Shown here in pieces: positions 12,801 to 25,300 of a stretch of DNA of 64,000 nucleotides. Source of the DNA: Larix kaempferi. Its lineage: Eukaryota > Streptophyta > Pinopsida > Pinales > Pinaceae. The notes beneath the pieces were generated by a model. That model had not been told where the DNA came from and did no database searches. It was given only the letters and a program-made list of their open reading frames with translations. Position numbers and translations under genes: made by a program. The DNA lies in NCBI GenBank assembly GCA_027924585.1, contig BSBM01000779.1, positions 12,551,001 through 12,615,000 on the forward strand, read 5' to 3'. Position 1 is the stretch's first letter; every line of letters begins with the position of its first letter.

Positions 12801-14559
12801 GAAGTTGAAGGAGCATGAGAAGAACTATGCTACTCATGATATAGAACTTGCAGCCATAGTACATGCTTTAAAGATGTGGAGGAATTACTTAATGGGAAGA
12901 AAATTTGAGTTAAGGACAGACCATTGTGGACTGAAATACTTGTTTGATCAGCCAACTTTAAATGCTAGGCAAGCTAGATGGTTGGAATTTTTGTGTGAAT
13001 TTGATTTTGAAATCAAACACATAAAAGGGAAAGAAAACAAGGTGGCTGATGCACTCAGCAGGAAGGTACGTGAAATGCATGTGGCAGCGCTTAGTACTTG
13101 CCAACCAGATTTGAGGCAGCAGATTGTTAACCATATGGTTGAGGATGAAGTGTATGAGCAGATAAAGGGCAAATTGCAGCAGCAAAACCTTGAAAAGAAG
13201 TATGAGGGCTATCATTTGGAAGAAGGCGGACTTCTTACTTATAAGAATAGAGTCTATATTCCAAATGCGGCAGATTTAAGGAGAATGGTTATGGATGAGA
13301 TCCATAAAGCTCCATACTCTGGTCACCCAGGATATCAGAAAACAATTGCTACAGCAAGAAAATATTATTTCTGGCCAGGCATGAAAAAGGATGTTGCTGA
13401 ATACATTTCTAAGTGCATGGAATGTCAGCAGGTGAAGGTTGAACACCAACACCCAGCAGGTTTATTGCACCCAGTGCCAATTCCAGAATGGAAATGGGAA
13501 ATAATTTCCATGGATTTTATTACAGGATTGCCAATGACTAAGAGACAACATGATTCTATCATGGTTGTGGTGGACAAGTTAACCAAGGCAGCACATTTCA
13601 TACCGGTTAAATCCACACATAAAGCCGATGCCATTGCAGATATTTTCATGAAGGAAATTTTCAGATTACATGGGTTGCCTAAGGCAATAATTTCTGACAG
13701 GGATACCAAGTTCACTTCCAATTTTTGGAAAGGTCTCTTTACAGATTTGGGTACACAGTTGAACTTTAGCACCGCGTACCATCCTCAAACAGACGGGCAA
13801 ACAGAAAGAGTAAATCAGGTGCTTGAAGACATGCTCCGCATGTACGTAATGGACAAGCCATCCAAGTGGGAAGATTATCTGCACCTGGTAGAGTTTACAT
13901 ATAACAATGGGCAGCAAGAATCATTGGGAATGAGTCCATATGAGGCTTTGTACGGAAGAAGGTGTAGGACACCAGTGACTTGGGACAATCCAGTGAACAA
14001 AATTGTACTTGGGCCAGAATTGCTTAAGGAAATGGAACAAGAGGTTGCAAAGATCCGGCAAAATTTAAAAGCAGCCCAGGATATACACAAAAGCTATGCA
14101 GATAAACACAGAATGCATAGGGAATTCAATGTTGGGGATCATGTGTATCTTAGAGTAAGATCAAGGAAGAGTTCCTTGAAGCTTGGGAGCTGTGCCAAGC
14201 TATCACCTAGATATTGTGGGCCATTTGAAGTGCTTGAAAGAATAGGGCCAGTTGCATATAGACTTGCCTTGCCTGCTAGCACTAAAGCTCATAATGTTTT
14301 TCATGTCTCTTTGCTTAAAAAATATGTACATGATCCTAACCATGTGATTAATTGGGATGTGATCCAGGTGGAACCCGAGGGAGAATTCCAAACCGATCCA
14401 TTGCGCATCCTAGACAAGAAAGTAACATTGCTCCGGAACCGATCCATCGGACAAGTAAAGGTGCAATGGAAGCACTACAGTCCCGATGAGGCTACATGGG
14501 AGCTGGAGGATGCCATGAGGGTGGCATATCCATTTTTGTTCAATTTTGATGAGCACTGA
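9880..14559 (+). CDS. Element E gag-pol polyprotein (intact frame)
   Basis: One uninterrupted frame of about 1559 residues from ATG 9880; the frame is open a few codons upstream but only from a TTG, so 9880 (or 9889) is preferred. Order: acidic and serine-rich N-terminus; gag core (about residues 168-327); zinc knuckle C-X2-C-X3-H-X4-C (11062-11100); protease with ILIDPGS (Asp about residue 468); reverse transcriptase with FLDD (about 803-806); RNase H with TDAC; integrase with an H-X-H/C-X2-C zinc region (about 1142-1185) and a D-D-E core (MDF, SDRD, TERVNQ); C-terminal chromodomain-like stretch with [14 protein letters not shown] (about 1524-1556). The chromodomain and gag-pol fusion place it in the Tekay/Del-like chromoviruses. 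The protease has Pro where Thr or Ser normally follows the catalytic Asp, which may impair it. No stop or frameshift was seen. Confidence 0.95.
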   Translation: MNIMNDAQDPYEPETDAMGENIQVENAEIESNGRRNQETPPDVAATMRSLRVELQSCREDNERMIKAQEEQNQLNADTLQSLTDIQRKINSGHQISNPEKGGSSSRRNSRKRASSPRGVSTDSTYTPEISSNESSDSEESIEVSSSSSHMSKRKKHYKNNSHGEFKKAKPPTFDGEVKSVQEAKAWLLGMRKYFQVQDYSGNMKARVAIFNLNGRASIWWEHTRKVRKINERKIVWKQFKKYFKQKYLSDRYYDDKIKEFHELRLGQSTMEEYANKFLELLRYVKYIRDDKVKIQRFLSGLPQSYKDRIEFDEPRTLEEAIRKAKYCFDQNRSKPEFHTTWKDKKNEKFDQRKKGFKPPQFRNQQRQPSQVVTKPTRMMGDKPRDPKEPREPLQCWGCGGYHMLRNCPHWNGNANQVHNIQGAGTVGQVARAIPRIYATIEYRQADHQSTVVEVEVKIAKQSVSILIDPGSTHSYVTPRIVEVCAFKKLKHSKSWLVQLATGTKRKVSEIVEKCPLEMDGLFTYADLNILPLGSYDILIGMDWLEAHRVKLDCYNKTFECMDEEGNSRFVKGIPKMTSVRQVSAMQMKKFCRKGCQLYAAHILEAAENETLNLEDYHVLQEFRDVFPDEIPGLPPKRDIDFTIDLVPGAAPVSKTPYGMSTPELLELKMQLQELLEKKYIRPSVSPWGAPVLFVKKKDGTLRLCIDYRQLNKVTVKNKYPLPRIDDLFDQMRGAKVFSKIDLRSGYHQVRIKEEDIHKTAFRTRYGHYEFVVVPFGLTNAPATFMCLMNNVFSKYLDKFVRVFLDDILIYYKNEEEHEEHLRMTMQLLREQKLYAKLSKCDFYKDRIHYLGHIISDEGISVDPEKIEAIMNWPTPRNVTDVRSFMGLAGYYRRFIEGFSKVANPITSLQKKGIKFEWSPRCEESFQRLKNLLTSAPILKIADPEKDFVVCTDACNQGLGGVLMQDNHVICYESRKLKEHEKNYATHDIELAAIVHALKMWRNYLMGRKFELRTDHCGLKYLFDQPTLNARQARWLEFLCEFDFEIKHIKGKENKVADALSRKVREMHVAALSTCQPDLRQQIVNHMVEDEVYEQIKGKLQQQNLEKKYEGYHLEEGGLLTYKNRVYIPNAADLRRMVMDEIHKAPYSGHPGYQKTIATARKYYFWPGMKKDVAEYISKCMECQQVKVEHQHPAGLLHPVPIPEWKWEIISMDFITGLPMTKRQHDSIMVVVDKLTKAAHFIPVKSTHKADAIADIFMKEIFRLHGLPKAIISDRDTKFTSNFWKGLFTDLGTQLNFSTAYHPQTDGQTERVNQVLEDMLRMYVMDKPSKWEDYLHLVEFTYNNGQQESLGMSPYEALYGRRCRTPVTWDNPVNKIVLGPELLKEMEQEVAKIRQNLKAAQDIHKSYADKHRMHREFNVGDHVYLRVRSRKSSLKLGSCAKLSPRYCGPFEVLERIGPVAYRLALPASTKAHNVFHVSLLKKYVHDPNHVINWDVIQVEPEGEFQTDPLRILDKKVTLLRNRSIGQVKVQWKHYSPDEATWELEDAMRVAYPFLFNFDEH

Positions 14560-14574
14560 GGACAATGCTAATGT

Positions 14575-14585
14575 AAGGGGAGGGG
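14575..14585 (+). other. Polypurine tract of element E
   Basis: The run aaggggagggg lies 16 bases after the gag-pol stop codon and two bases before the right LTR. It would prime plus-strand DNA synthesis. Confidence 0.8.
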
Positions 14586-14587
14586 TA

Positions 14588-16193
14588 TGTCACGTCCCCA
14601 TTTTTTACCCCCTTTGTAAATGATGTAAATACTGATATTTAATCATGGTGAGGAGATCAAGGCCAAGGCCCCACCATTGATTTAGCGTTTATGTATCGGC
14701 AATTAAAATAGATGCCCATGGTTCTTGTGCGAGATGGGCACAATGTATATAAGACATCATGTAATTACGAATTTTTAATGAAAAACCCACAACCGGCTAT
14801 GCAATGCAACAAAAGAGATGGGGCATGACTCTACAAGGAAAAGGGAGGGAAATTATTTAAACCCTTGAGTCAATGGTATTAATCCATGTGTCAATGGGGA
14901 AACCCATAAACCACCAACTACCCATTTTGTCTCATGCACCCAATCATTTAATTCTTCCAAAGATTGGTTGGGGCAGTTATTGCCTTGGAAATGAAGAAGT
15001 ATGGCAGCCAATTTCGTGCATGGGCAAGCCATCAACCTGAAAATTCGTGTTTTTGCTTGTGGGGCAAGAAAACACCCACGAAATGGTGCCCAAATCCATG
15101 GGGAATGGGAAGTCTTCACTCATTCACGCAGATAGAGAAGGCTGGGAGTTACAATCACGTTTTTGGAACAAAAACGCAAGGTTCTCCCTGCCCAAAAACC
15201 TATTTTTGGTTTTGGATAGTAGCTGGGAAGGAGGGGCTACGATTTGGGATTGTAGGGAGTTCATTTTGTCCCCGATTTGCCATGGGCGTTTTTCCTAAAA
15301 ACGTTTTCTGCTACCTGGGGTTTTCTCCAAACCTCCATTGCTCATTTTTAACCTTCCCACGTTTTTTTGAAGCCTAGGGGATCATTTTCATGCCTGTCAC
15401 TGTACAAACGATTTTCATTATGCCCATAATTGTGTTCTGCTGCTATGTGCATCCTCTTTTTGGTTTGAACCTGTGAATTGAAGTTTTGGAGTGGTAGTGG
15501 ACAGAAGTAGCTTGATAAACCTAGTGGGGGAGACAACCTCTCAAGAAGATCAAGAGGGCTTTGGTTACTCTTCTATGCATACCCTGAGAGCACTAGATAG
15601 GGAAGGTATGGCTTGAGGGACTGTATAGCAGAGAAAAGAATACTTCCTTGTGCTGGGTGTGTAGGTATTGTGGGTTCCAAGCTAGATAGATCTTGCAAGG
15701 TTATCCCTGGCTCTGTGTTGGAGCTCACTAGCTTAACAACTCTTCCTTTCCATCTCCTAGCAGCCTGATAAACCCAATTGCATATTGGCTTGGCTCATTT
15801 TGGTGTATGCTTGGCTATGTGTGAGTCTGCTGTTCCCTGGTTCCTTGTAGAGATCATGCCCAGCTCGAGGGTGGCAGTGGTGCCGAGAGAATTGAGGAGC
15901 ACACTGGCCTATGGTTGGGTGGAACGTTGCAGTTGCATAGCCAGTTGCTTGGGACTACCTTATTGAGATAAGTATTCTCCTGTATATTTTTGTAATCATT
16001 TAATTGATGGATATCTGAATGAATGTGGATGTGTTAAACGAATTTACTTCCGCTGTGTTTTCAAATGGTTATGCACTTGCATATGTTCGTCTTCTGTTAA
16101 TTTGAAGGCTTGCTTATAATGTATGGGGATGGATGCCCGGATTAACCTCACGATCCTCTCCATCTAGCTGGTATGATGGGAGGGGACATGACA
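14588..16193 (+). mobile_element. Right (3') LTR of element E
   Basis: 1606 bp, same boundaries as the left LTR, with a TATA box tatataaga at 14746-14754. A purine tract precedes it and CCTCC (16194-16198) follows, so this is a bona fide 3' LTR. Its last inverted-repeat base differs by a G-to-A change in a CpG. Confidence 0.9.
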
Positions 16194-16749
16194 CCTCCAA
16201 AATTAATGGTGCATGCTCCTCTTATCCCCCAAACTCCTCGTCGGGACTATAAGGTCTATGTCCTTCCTCATAATCCATCTCCAATTTATGACTTCCTACT
16301 ACTGAACTTGTACTTGTTGAATCTCTAATCTTCATGGGTATGAGTAAAATCTCAGTTTAGTGGCCACACTGCTTGCTCAATCATTCACTGGGAACTGCAA
16401 TGTGTTCATTATCAACTATTTGTTAGAAAACTACACATTGGCATAATTTCAGTATTATTCAAACTACTTCTTCTTCTTAGTTATAAAGTAACAAACTAAC
16501 TTTTCTAAGTTACAATCTGCCTAACTAGAAAAGGGGAGCTAGAAATCCTTCCAAGATTTCTCCTTACTGGCTGGACATCAATTCCATAGCCATCCCAGGC
16601 TAACAGTTTAATTATTTAACTCACATGTGGAACTATATTAAGGTGCATGCATCCAAGTTATCTAATGCAAATGCATATTTATAGAGTGACTTGTAACTTC
16701 GCAAAAGTCTTAATAGCCGTAGTGTTGAAACCTCACTCTAATACCACTT
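16194..16749 (-). pseudogene. Element T: gag start and leader (resident copy)
   Basis: Read on the minus strand, the gag start lies near 16336, with the first codons as in the 8056 copy and an in-frame TAA about 40 codons in. Joining this side to 6449 with one CCTCC removed brings the reading frame into register with the gag remnant at 4947-6449. That supports a clean insertion of E into T. The leader between the gag start and the primer site is non-coding. Confidence 0.8.
16734..16746 (-). other. Primer-binding site of element T
   Basis: Minus-strand TGGTATTAGAGTG, a near match to the initiator-Met primer site, three bases from the LTR terminus at 16750. Confidence 0.8.
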
Positions 16750-18930
16750 TGTAGTGTCCCTAACCCCAAACTAAGGCTAGAGGCACTAGATATCTAGGAA
16801 AAAGGGTTAAAAAAAATATCACACAGGGGAATAAAGTTCTCTAAGGTTAGGCCAACAGGCCATACAATCAGAGATTAAAAATTATAACTTTATAAAAATG
16901 CTATATATGTAAACCAAACTGAACATTCTACTAATGTGCATACTAGTGAAGGTAATTATAAACATTGAAGACACACAAGCTATTGATTTCTCCAGCATCC
17001 TAGTGATTAAGATCATTTGGTTACCTTAGGATCATGATGGTAATTGTTGTGAATATTCATTGTTACTTGTAAAGTATTGCTATACTAGTGAATTATGTGT
17101 GTAGATCTGAGTGTTTAGATGGTGAGATGTAATGACACTAGCCACATAAACCATAGCACTAAGAAACAAAGGATTCCAACCAAAACCTCTCAAATCAGAA
17201 CCCATGGTTGTCCCCTACATCCATCTTTCACTAGTAAGATTTAGATTGTATGGTTGCCTTCCCTCCAGCCATCAATCGTCAATACAAATCAGATCTCCAC
17301 TAATACAATCAAACCTATAACGACATTATCAAGTCTACTTCAACATATTCATATATGCAACGACATGGTCATATATGTAGCAACACAACATATTCACATA
17401 CAAAGATGCTCTCAATCAAATACAGGGTGCATTCCTATCAGCAATGGAAACACTGTCGGCCAAAACAGTCATAACTCGGTCATACGAAGAGCTTTTCAGT
17501 TGAAAAAAAGGTGCTTATTACTGGAGACGTCACTCTCGAAACAACGGAACAAGTCTCACAACCCATAAATGAGTAGAAATGGGTGAACGAGAACATATGG
17601 TCATGCCCCTCTCATAATCGTGGGAGTTACAATTATAAGCCGAGAAGGAAAAGAGAAAGAATATATGGTAGAGAAGTTTCATAGAAATTCAGAGTACAAG
17701 AGCCATCCATCCTGCATACAAATCCTAACACATAATCCATAAACAAATCTAGAAAATAATTCATCCTCCATGGCACATAAACATGTTAAAATAGCATAAA
17801 TAATCATATCAACAAATAGTTATCTTCAATGGGAAACTGGCTTCAATGGGACAACTTTCCTCCCAGTCGTAGACACAATCAAGTCTAACTCGCTTGAACA
17901 TGTCATCCCTGAGATAAGACCATGGATCCACAGGAAAAGACACACTCAATTTGGAAACTCTCGGAACTACCTCTTCCGAGAACCACAATGCTTCCTACCA
18001 CTAATTTCCTGTCCATATCCACTACCTATGGGGTCACCGTCCCATTTTCTAGCTTCATGTGCAAGAACTTGGACTAGTAGAGTGATATGGAAGCAAAGGG
18101 TGGTGACAATCCACCAGACTAACTCTCTAGAATGGACAACATACTACTCCTCTCAAGGATCTTGTAACAAACACTTGGTCTCAATACAATCCCCGCGTAG
18201 TCCCAAGACTATCAACACTCACAACACAGTGAGATAGCACAAGACAAGTGATCCAAAGCCTAGTATTAGCTTCAACAAGGAGAGGGCATATGAATTTATA
18301 ACACAAGGAGGCCAACTCTAACCCAAGGGGATCAACTCGAATTAGAGAGAGAGGTAAGGTTAAGATTCATCATGGATAATTAACTCGAATTATTGGAGTG
18401 GTGGCTTAGTTAGGAGATTCCCTTTCCTGGATTAGAATCATGAAGAGGAGTTACCAAAAACCAAGGAGTGGAGGCCATCTCAAGGAGGGGGCACTAGTCA
18501 TGTGAGGTGAGAGAGTGGGTCCAATAGGATCATAAATGACATGTAAGCACAAAAATAGCGAGCATCTCCATGAATAGAGGATTGGGGCACACTTATGGAG
18601 GTGGAGGCTAAATTCTAGCTCGTGGAAGCAAAATCTAGCGTACAACTCCTAGAATCTAGGGAGAGGCTCATAAATGAAAAAAACACATAAATAGGAGAGA
18701 ATATCTCCCAAGGAGGGCACACTAGGCAAGAGGGGCCCACTAAGGTATGCATAACGTGCAATAGTAACTCCATAGTCCATAAACAATAATAAAAAATAAG
18801 ATTCGTTATACAATGTTTGGGTGACCAACACTACTAATGTAACCAAGGTGCAAAATGAACTAGGATGAACAACTCCCATCCAACAACAAGTTCTAAGGTG
18901 ATAGGGATGTCCCTCATTCCCCCTCACATT
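16750..18930 (-). mobile_element. 5' LTR of element T (minus orientation)
   Basis: The inner terminus is clear: plus-strand TGTAGTGTCCC starting at 16750, beside the primer site. A minus-strand TATA box (TATAAATTC, 18300-18292) suggests transcription leftward. The outer end is not fixed: no matching inverted terminus was found, and 18930 is set near the last complex sequence before AT-rich spacer. The left 780 bp are duplicated at 8612-9391. Confidence 0.6.
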
Positions 18931-18959
18931 GTGAGATCCATGGTCTCCCATACTCTTTT

Positions 18960-20630
18960 AGTTGCCTTTGCTGAGCCAGTTGTTTAATTAATCAATAGTA
19001 ACAAAATTCAAAGATAGCAACAATGCCATTAATAACATTAATATTAATAATAGTGCCAAATTCCAAAGTCATATTATCAAACAAAGATCATAATTCCATA
19101 ATCACATTAACATGCAAAAGAACATAAGTCCATAGTCACATAAAAGATCATAAGTCCGGGGCTTAACAACTAAGGTATTATACTAGGTGTAGAGTATTGG
19201 TTAACATAAAAACATTACTTGTGTCTTATGTTTTCTTGCCAAATTTTGTTAAGCTCCTTCTATGTGAAAGGGGTTCTACAAAAGCTACAAATACAAAAGA
19301 ATTCAAGTCCAAAACCTATCTTTTTATAAGAACGTAAGATTAAAGAGTACCACAAATGAGAAAAGGAAAAGGCACCAAAAATTTAAAAGATAAAGAACAA
19401 AACTTTCTCATAGTGAAAAGGAAAACAATAAAAAGGAAAGAAAACATGTAAACTCATCCTAACATGATCACAAAAAGAGTATGATAAAACAAAAGAGTAA
19501 CTAAAATTTTATATATATTGTGAATTTAAACTTAATGTACATATGCATGATTTTTATCATTTTAATCATAACAAAAAGAGAAAAAAACATAATTTATTGG
19601 TGTAAAAATTAGAGTATTGAAAAGAAAAAACAATGCCAATAATTTAATACATAGTGTGAATTGTGAATTTAAACTTAATTTACAAATACATGACTTTTAC
19701 AATTTCAATTATTAAAAAAATCATAATTTATTCACACAAAAATAATAAAATATTCACAAGAAGAAACAATATGGTACAATAAGATCTAATTTTAATAAAT
19801 GTAATCTAAAAATATCTCTGAAACAAAAAGATAGATAAAAAAGGTACACCTACTAGGTTTGCAATGCATTAATCTTTTGAAGGTACACCTACACCTACTA
19901 TGTTTGCAATGCATTAATCTTTTGGGCTTTTAAGTGTAATGCATTAAACTTTTGCTTTCTTATAGTGTAGTTGTAGTAGCTATAAATAAATGATTTGGAT
20001 AAATCAGGGAATCAAAACACTCAACGTAGGAAAGCGTATTATGTTCACCTAATACTTAGGGTGAACTAGTAGCATGGGGTTTGATTTGTGAAATCAAGGT
20101 ATGAGACATTTTACACTTTTAAGGTATTTGTAAGGATGTTAAGTTAAGAAACTAAAGTTTAGGAGTAGAAAGTTATTATTATTTAGTTTTTATAAAAAAA
20201 ATAGTTTTCAATAAAAGTTAAGAACAATAAAAGTTAAGAACATGAAAAAGAAAGGAAAAAAATTTTGAATAAAAAAATTAAGAAAATGGAAAGTCAAGGA
20301 AAAATATAAAAAAACAAACCAAAAGAAAGAAAAGATAATTATTTGTTCATTAATCTTTTTTATTTTTGGTGTTTAAGATGATATAACATAGACTTTAAAA
20401 AATGAAAAGAAGGTTGAGAAAGTTGAAAGTAACTATTTTATTTTATTAGCCGTGAGGGTTAGCTCATAAACATGAGATCTCTCTCTCCAAAATTGGGGAG
20501 GTTACATGTTTAGAGTCTCGTGATTCCCTTGGGGTTAAGCTCCTGGGGTTAAGCTTCATAATTAGGGTCAACAGTTTACCCCATTTACCATTCGTGAATC
20601 ATGGAAAGTACTCCACGAGGTTGTTCCTTG

Positions 20631-20672
<42 letters not shown>

Positions 20673-20944
20673 AAAATTTTGAATGGAAGAAAGAAAATAG
20701 ATAATGATAAACAAGGCTTATTATCTACTTTATTTTTGGTGAAATTTAAGATGTTGAGAGGAATGACTACTTTGTTCTCTAACAATGACCAGTTCCCTAA
20801 ATGGGCCTCGAAAACCTTGCTATATGACAACATCATATTGGTGATCATATATGTAATGGAATTAATGTACAACTCAATAATGCAAAGAGATGAAAACTCT
20901 CCAATCGTACATGGTATTCATATATTCCACCTAAGAAAGTAATA
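18960..20944. other. AT-rich spacer without genes
   Basis: Strongly A-rich sequence with weak local duplications: about 130 bp around 19520-19640 recurs imperfectly at 19660-19790, and a 45-bp motif ending gcaatgcattaatctttt occurs twice at 19848-19925. No coding sequence or RNA gene could be supported. Confidence 0.6.
20632..20670. repeat. (AT)n microsatellite
   Basis: About 39 bp of uninterrupted AT dinucleotides. Confidence 0.95.
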
Positions 20945-20949
20945 ATAGT
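20945..20949 (+). repeat. Left target-site duplication of element R (ATAGT)
   Basis: ATAGT precedes the left LTR and recurs at 27050-27054 after the right LTR. Confidence 0.85.
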
Positions 20950-21324
20950 TGTTAGGAACCCATGTCTTTACTTTGTTAGTATGTTGTTGTTGGATGCATA
21001 TGCTTTGTAAGTCATCCCGTAGTATTTGTTGATCAATAGTTTGTGTTATTGTTGTTGGCGCATATGCTTTGTAAGTTGCCCGTAGTATTGTTGATCCATA
21101 GTTTGTAGTGGCCCATGGTTTTGACCCATAGTATTGGCGCCTAGACTTAGTATATAAGTGTGTGTTGAGAACTATGAAGGCACCGTGAAATTATTTGTAT
21201 TGAGCTTGCTCATAGGAGGTTGCCCCCTCGAAGTGGTCTGTGATCAATATAAAAGTGATTCTGAGTTCTGTCATTTCTACTATTTCGCATATTCGTATTA
21301 ATTAATTGTTGCAGGTGCATCACA
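20950..21324 (+). mobile_element. 5' LTR of element R
   Basis: 375 bp from TGTTAGGAACC to GCATCACA. A TATA box (tatataag, 21151-21158) lies 200 bp in. An internal near-duplication of about 60 bp repeats the motif gcatatgctttgtaagt twice. Confidence 0.92.
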
Positions 21325-21326
21325 TC

Positions 21327-21338
21327 TGGTATCAGAGC
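21327..21338 (+). other. Primer-binding site of element R
   Basis: TGGTATCAGAGC, an exact 12-base match to the initiator-Met tRNA primer site, two bases after the LTR end. Confidence 0.95.
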
Positions 21339-22324
21339 ACTTTCTTGGGCTCGCTGGGTGAAATTTCTGCCAATTTTTTTTCGCATTTGTTGCAGGTTCG
21401 GATTTGGGAATAATCCCTATCCGCTTAACTGTGGGAAGTACTTGGGCATAAGCCCTAAAACTCATTGTGAGGAGTACCACAGGAACCCCGAAGTAGTTGA
21501 CCCATTGAGAGGACCTGACAGCGAAAAGGGCAACGACCCCTACCTGATTGACTAGTTCCCACCCGTGAGGTAAACCAAGAGCTGTCATTTTCGTTTGTGG
21601 AAAAGCGGTTATCAGTTTTACCTGAGTCGTGGAGTGAGGGGTACTGCCCCAATACGCAAGTTGTCAGACAGCATTGGTGGCCGAGTGAAACCCCTGAACT
21701 GTTAGGAAGCCGCACATACCTAGGGTCCATATCTACTTTCAGCTGAACTATTGTCGATCACTACTGCGCCGTTTCAGATCCATTTTGCAAGTCGTTCCAG
21801 ATCCAGCCATTTTCAATCCATTCGGCGTTGTTCCAGGTCCCTTCAAAGCCGTAGCCGCTCTAGTCTAGAAAAAAAAAATATAAAATTCAGTTTTTTGTCC
21901 ATATCTTCCTTGTTTTCACTCTGTTTCCCTTGAAATTTTCGGGGAACCCCTATCATCCTATTCTGCATATTTTATTTTTGAGGACCCTATCCCCAATTCC
22001 CCTTCCCAAAGCCCGAAAGCCCACATTTGTCTATTTTTAGGGTTTGCCATAACTTCCTCAGATTTCACCCAATCACCTTCAAATTTTACCACAGAGTTCC
22101 TTTCTGAATTCTGCTTCTTTGTCCCCCCTTACCAAATTTTCCCATTCTTTCACCCCGCTTTTGAAATCCTCATTTTTTCTTCCCTGTCTAGTTGACAGTG
22201 TCCAACAGCTAGTCAAACCCCAATTACCCTTCAGATTGTTTCCCAAGTCTAGATTTTCCCTTACTAAAGCAGTTTCTGTTTTTGTTTTCCTACCCAGTCA
22301 AAAAAAAAAAAAAAACTCCTAGTT

Positions 22325-25300
22325 ATGGTTGTCACCCGTGCAGGAGCAAAAACCATGGAAGAAGCACTTGCAGCCATCCAAGCCAAACTCCAGGATCTGG
22401 ATGAAAAATTTCTCGCCCTCCATCTTTAACATTCAGCTATGAACAACAAACGACAGTCCGAGTCTTCATCAGACAATGGGTTCTCTTCTTCCAGCAATTT
22501 TCGTGGTCCGAAGCTTGATTTTCCTCGCTTCAATGGTACTGATCCAACTGGATGGATCTATCGTGCAGAACAGTATTTCAGTCTGCATAATACTTTTGAT
22601 GTCAACAAAGTTCCACTGGCATCCTTTCACTTGGAACAGGAAGCTCTTCAATGGTACCGTTGGTACATCAAGGCTCATCAAGAGCCCAAATGGTCAGACT
22701 TTTTTCAGCTCCTTTTGCAACGATTTGGTCCTAGTGCTTTTGATGACTTCACCGGAGCCCTCACTAAACTTCGCCAAATTGGCACTGTGAGAGAGTATCA
22801 AACCGAATTTTAGAACCTAGCAAACCACACCGAAGGATTGTCTGATGACTTTTACCATAATTGTTTTATCAGTGGTCTAAAGGATGCCAACCGCTCTAAG
22901 GTCAAAATGTTTTCTCCCACCACAATGATGGAAGCCCTAGGGTTGGCTAAGTTGGCAGAAGACAAGATTCCATCCCAACAACGCTCCAAGCCCACTTTTG
23001 TTCCCTTCCGAAAGATGGGTTCTCAGCAACCACCTATACCACAGGCTCCTCGTTCGACTCCTATCAAGCGTTTGTCTGAAACAAAGATGCAAGCATGCAG
23101 AGAAAAGAGGCTTTGCTATAATTGTGATGAGAAATTCACTCGGGGACATAGATGTGTTCAACAAAAGCTCTATTCTTGGATGTGGAGTCTTCGCCTGCCT
23201 CTGAAATTGGTGACGAAGATCCAGAAACACTGGATGCTCCGGTCGACATTCAGGAACCGCATATTGACCCTCCGTCTCAGGATGACCAGCCAGAGATATC
23301 TCTCCATGCTTTAGCTAGAATCACCACCCCCCAAACAATGCGAGTCAGGGGTTACTTCAAGAAGCTTCCTCTTACAATACTCATTGATTCTGGTAGCACC
23401 CATAATTTCATTGACCCTCGGATCGCCAAACAAGCTGATTGTTTTATCCATCCTTGCTCCAACTTTGAAGTCATGGTTGCCAATGGGGGCACCTTACCTT
23501 GCAAAGGGAAGTGTCGAAATGTGCGTATCTCTATGGGAGATTATACCTTACGCTCTGACATGTTTGCCTTTCCCTTAGGCGGATGTGATGTGGTTTTGGG
23601 CACTCAATGGCTACGTACACTTGGCCCTATCTTATGGAATTTTGATGAACTTTGGATGCAGTTTTCCCTCAATGGACAAAAACACACATTGGCAGGATTA
23701 CAATCAGGTTCTCTCAGCATCATCAGTTCACAACGCATGGAAAAAATCCTCAAGAAGAATTCACATGGTGTCATCACTCAGATCCATTCCATTCAGATGC
23801 AACCATCAACAGTCTCCACTACTTCTTTGGATCTACAACAAATTCTGGATCGATATACAGGTGTCTTTGCTGAACCAGTGGGATTGCCACCTTCCAGGCC
23901 AGAAGACCATCGTATTCAGCTCCTTCCTGGCAGGGTTCCTCCCAACATCAGGCCCTATCACTACCCATTTCACCAAAAAACGGAGATTGAAATGCTCGTT
24001 CGGGACTTATTGAAGCAAGGTATTATTCACCCAAGCACTAGTTCCTTTTCTTCTCCAGTTATTCTTGTCCGCAAAAAAGATGGGTCATGGCACCTCTGCA
24101 TTGACTTCCGAACACTTAATCACCTCACCATCAAGGATAAGTTTCCAATTCCTGTTGTTGATGAGCTTCTTGATGAGCTTCATGGGGCTCACTTTTTCTC
24201 CAAGTTGGATGTTCGTTCTGGGTATCATCAAATTCGGGTTCATGAGGATGATATCCCTAAAACAGCTTTCTGCACACATGATGGCCATTATGAGTTTTTG
24301 GTCATGCCCTTTGGCCTCATTAATGCTCCTTCCACATTCTAGGCCTTAATGAATAAAATATTTCGACCCTACTTGCGGAAATTCATTCTGGTATTCTTTG
24401 ATGATATCCTCATCTATAATAAAACATGGGATGAACATCTCCAGCATCTGGATCTTGTCATGCAACTTTTCTCTAACCATCATCTCCATGCCAAGCAGTC
24501 TAAATGTGTTTTTGGACAGAAGGAAGTTGAGTATCTCGGGCACATTATCTCAGCACAAGGGGTTCGCGTGGATCCTGCCAAAATCGATGCCATGAACAAT
24601 TGGCCGCATCTTCAGACACTCAAGAGCGTTCGTGGTTTTTTGGGGTTGACTGGCTACTACCGCAAGTTTGTCAAGGATTATGGGAAGATTGCAGCTCCAT
24701 TAACTGCTCTATTGAAAAAGGATGCTTTTACATGGACACCTGCTGCTCAGTGTGCATTTGACAAACTAAAACAAGCTATGTGTACTACACCTGTGCTAGC
24801 TATGCCCGATTTTTCCAAGCCCTTCACTATTGAGAGTGATGCTTGCGGAAATGGACTTGGTGTTGTTCTCCTTCAAGATGAACACCCCATTGCGTTCACC
24901 AGCAAATCCCTTTCCAGTAAGAATTTAGCTACCTCTACCTATGAGAAGGAAATGATGGTTATTTTGCATGCAGTACAGAAGTGGCGCCCATACCTATTAG
25001 GGAATCATTTATCCATCAAGACTGATCACCAGAGTCTAAAATATTTCTTGGAACAGCGTGTCTCCTCCCCGGCACAACAGAAATGGGTTAGCAAACTCAT
25101 GGGTTATGACTATGAAATCACTTACAAGAAGGGTAAAGACAATATTGTGGCAGATGCTCTTTCTTGCACATTTGATGCCCAAGGTTCTCTTTCAGCTATT
25201 TCTATGCTTGTTCCAAATTAGTTGCAATCTGTTCAATAGGGTTATGTCAATAACTCTTCCTTCTCTCAAATCATCCAACGCTTGACCAACAACCCTTCTG

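Larger units (their letters stand above)
6450..16193 (+). mobile_element. Element E: Tekay-like Ty3/gypsy chromovirus, rearranged interior
   Basis: Two 1606-bp LTRs (6450-8055 and 14588-16193) begin TGTCA[A/C]GTCCCC and end GGGGAC[G/A]TGACA, forming inverted termini. They flank one open gag-pol frame. CCTCC borders both outer ends, so the pair marks a single insertion into the gag of element T. The interior is abnormal: after the left LTR comes a copy of the right-hand flanking DNA (8056-9391) instead of a primer-binding site, then a 31-bp minisatellite, then the leader and gag-pol. No initiator-Met primer site for E is visible. The 3' end is normal, with a purine tract before the right LTR. 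LTR differences count to about 40 by eye. Confidence 0.85.

Noticed and set aside
20585-20942. Open frames crossing the (AT)n tract on both strands
   Set aside because: They are driven by the microsatellite (alternating Ile-Tyr) and show no domain.
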